Under the pieces are notes generated by a model that saw nothing but the letters and a program-made list of their open reading frames with translations, ran no database searches and had not been told where the DNA came from. Of a stretch of DNA of 64,000 bases, positions 63,564 through 64,000 are shown one piece after another. Origin of the DNA: Mesonia sp008017825 (lineage in GTDB: Bacteria; Bacteroidota; Bacteroidia; Flavobacteriales; Flavobacteriaceae); NCBI RefSeq assembly GCF_008017825.1, contig NZ_VRLS01000057.1, positions 62,001-126,000 on the forward strand, read 5' to 3'. Position 1 is the stretch's first letter; each line of letters begins with the position of its first letter. Made by a program: the position numbers and the translations under genes.

Positions 63564-64000
63564 ATGAGTATATTTAGTAAAATTCTAGGATTCAAATCTA
63601 AGTCTGAAAACGAAGAGAATTCTAATCAAAAAGATCAAAGTAAATTTATGCCCGAGGAGAAAATACCTACGGATGAAAATTTCATGATCAATTTTAAAAA
63701 AAATGGCGGTAAATTTCTTTATTGTAGCGATAAGGATGAGATGTTAGATGCATTTTATTCTATCCTCAAAGAGAACAATTGGGAAAACTCTAAAGCTTGT
63801 TGTTTCGATGAAAATTTAAAAGCAACCTTTAAAGATTTTAATTTAGATTTTAATAAAAGTTCCGATTCTAGTTTCTTTCTTTCTACAAGTGAGTATTTAA
63901 TTGCTAATACTGGTGCTTTATTGATTTCTTCTAATCAAATTGGAGAAAAAAAATTAAATGAATTGCCTCATGATTTTATTATTCTTGCAGCAACAAGTCA
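63564..64000 (+). CDS. LUD-domain (LutC/YkgG-like) protein, truncated by the window
   Basis: Open reading frame from ATG at 63564 to the window edge, 145 codons seen, no stop. After a Lys/Glu-rich start (MSIFSKILGFKSKSE) it has a LUD-like alpha/beta start with LYCSDKDEMLDAFYSILKEN, CCFDENLKATFKDFN, and SSFFLSTSEYLIANTGALL, including the conserved A-x-T-G-[AS]-L motif. LUD proteins of this type lie after ftsH in flavobacteria and are called lactate utilisation proteins, without proof of that role. Confidence 0.8.
   Translation, partial: MSIFSKILGFKSKSENEENSNQKDQSKFMPEEKIPTDENFMINFKKNGGKFLYCSDKDEMLDAFYSILKENNWENSKACCFDENLKATFKDFNLDFNKSSDSSFFLSTSEYLIANTGALLISSNQIGEKKLNELPHDFIILAATS

Overview
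The window looks like chromosomal DNA of a low-G+C member of the Flavobacteriaceae (Bacteroidota); by eye G+C is about one third. The evidence is four-fold: type IX secretion (T9SS) C-terminal sorting domains (3256-6663 and 55920-56777); Bacteroidota-type promoters (TTTG, about 19-20 nt, TAnnTTTG), clearest before tRNA-His; A-rich leaders without strong Shine-Dalgarno sites; and lineage-typical genes such as the alternative GlmU, BshB1 and the two-gene methylmalonyl-CoA mutase. Gene density is high, the operons look like core chromosome, and no integrase, transposase, phage block or CRISPR array was seen.

Layout. 1-8.4 kb: a TPR protein, a HEAT-like protein, purB, a 1135-residue T9SS cargo protein and alternative glmU. 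8.5-11.8 kb: panB, an SdpI-like membrane protein, an RluA-type pseudouridine synthase and an aldehyde dehydrogenase, then a gap with a possible gene remnant. 12.2-17.2 kb (minus): 5-oxoprolinase pxpABC, a DUF2891 lipoprotein and yifB. 17.4-21.9 kb (minus): a glycolytic cluster pfkA-gapA-GlcNAc kinase-pgi. 22-25.7 kb: a DUF885 protein and a CocE-type hydrolase. 25.8-28.3 kb: LpoB, a COG3014 lipoprotein and a small orphan. 28.4-33.6 kb (minus): DsbD-type reductase, tilS, pabB and an FMN reductase. 33.7-35.6 kb: a LysR regulator with a YeiH transporter. 35.7-39 kb: lpdA, then an Lrp regulator divergent from a methionine gamma-lyase-like enzyme. 39-42.7 kb: a YadA-head-like surface protein, nhaC, bshB1. 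42.8-44.5 kb: tRNA-His and umuDC. 44.7-49.6 kb: a metal-handling locus (DUF3347 lipoprotein, COG0701 permease, HMA-AraC fusion regulator, copper P-type ATPase). 49.9-55.8 kb: HD protein, udk, ftsB-like, methylmalonyl-CoA mutase, coaD. 55.9-64 kb: a small T9SS protein, an M14 peptidase, Nudix, pyrE, SRPBCC, birA, rsfS, ftsH and a truncated LUD-domain gene at the right edge.

Most interesting signals. The metal locus has a regulator that joins a CxxC metal-binding domain to an AraC DNA-binding domain, and an AraC-style 21-bp direct repeat (TGTAAACC) lies between that gene and copA. The umuDC promoter carries two GGA-N5-TCC palindromes 19 bp apart, and the encoded UmuD lacks the usual catalytic Lys position. 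A near-consensus Lrp box sits between the Lrp gene and its divergent PLP enzyme. Two short words, CTTYCGCGGAA (6 copies) and TTCCGTAAAG (9 copies), recur far more often than base composition predicts, in different genes and reading frames.

All functional calls come from reading motifs and context; no database search was run.
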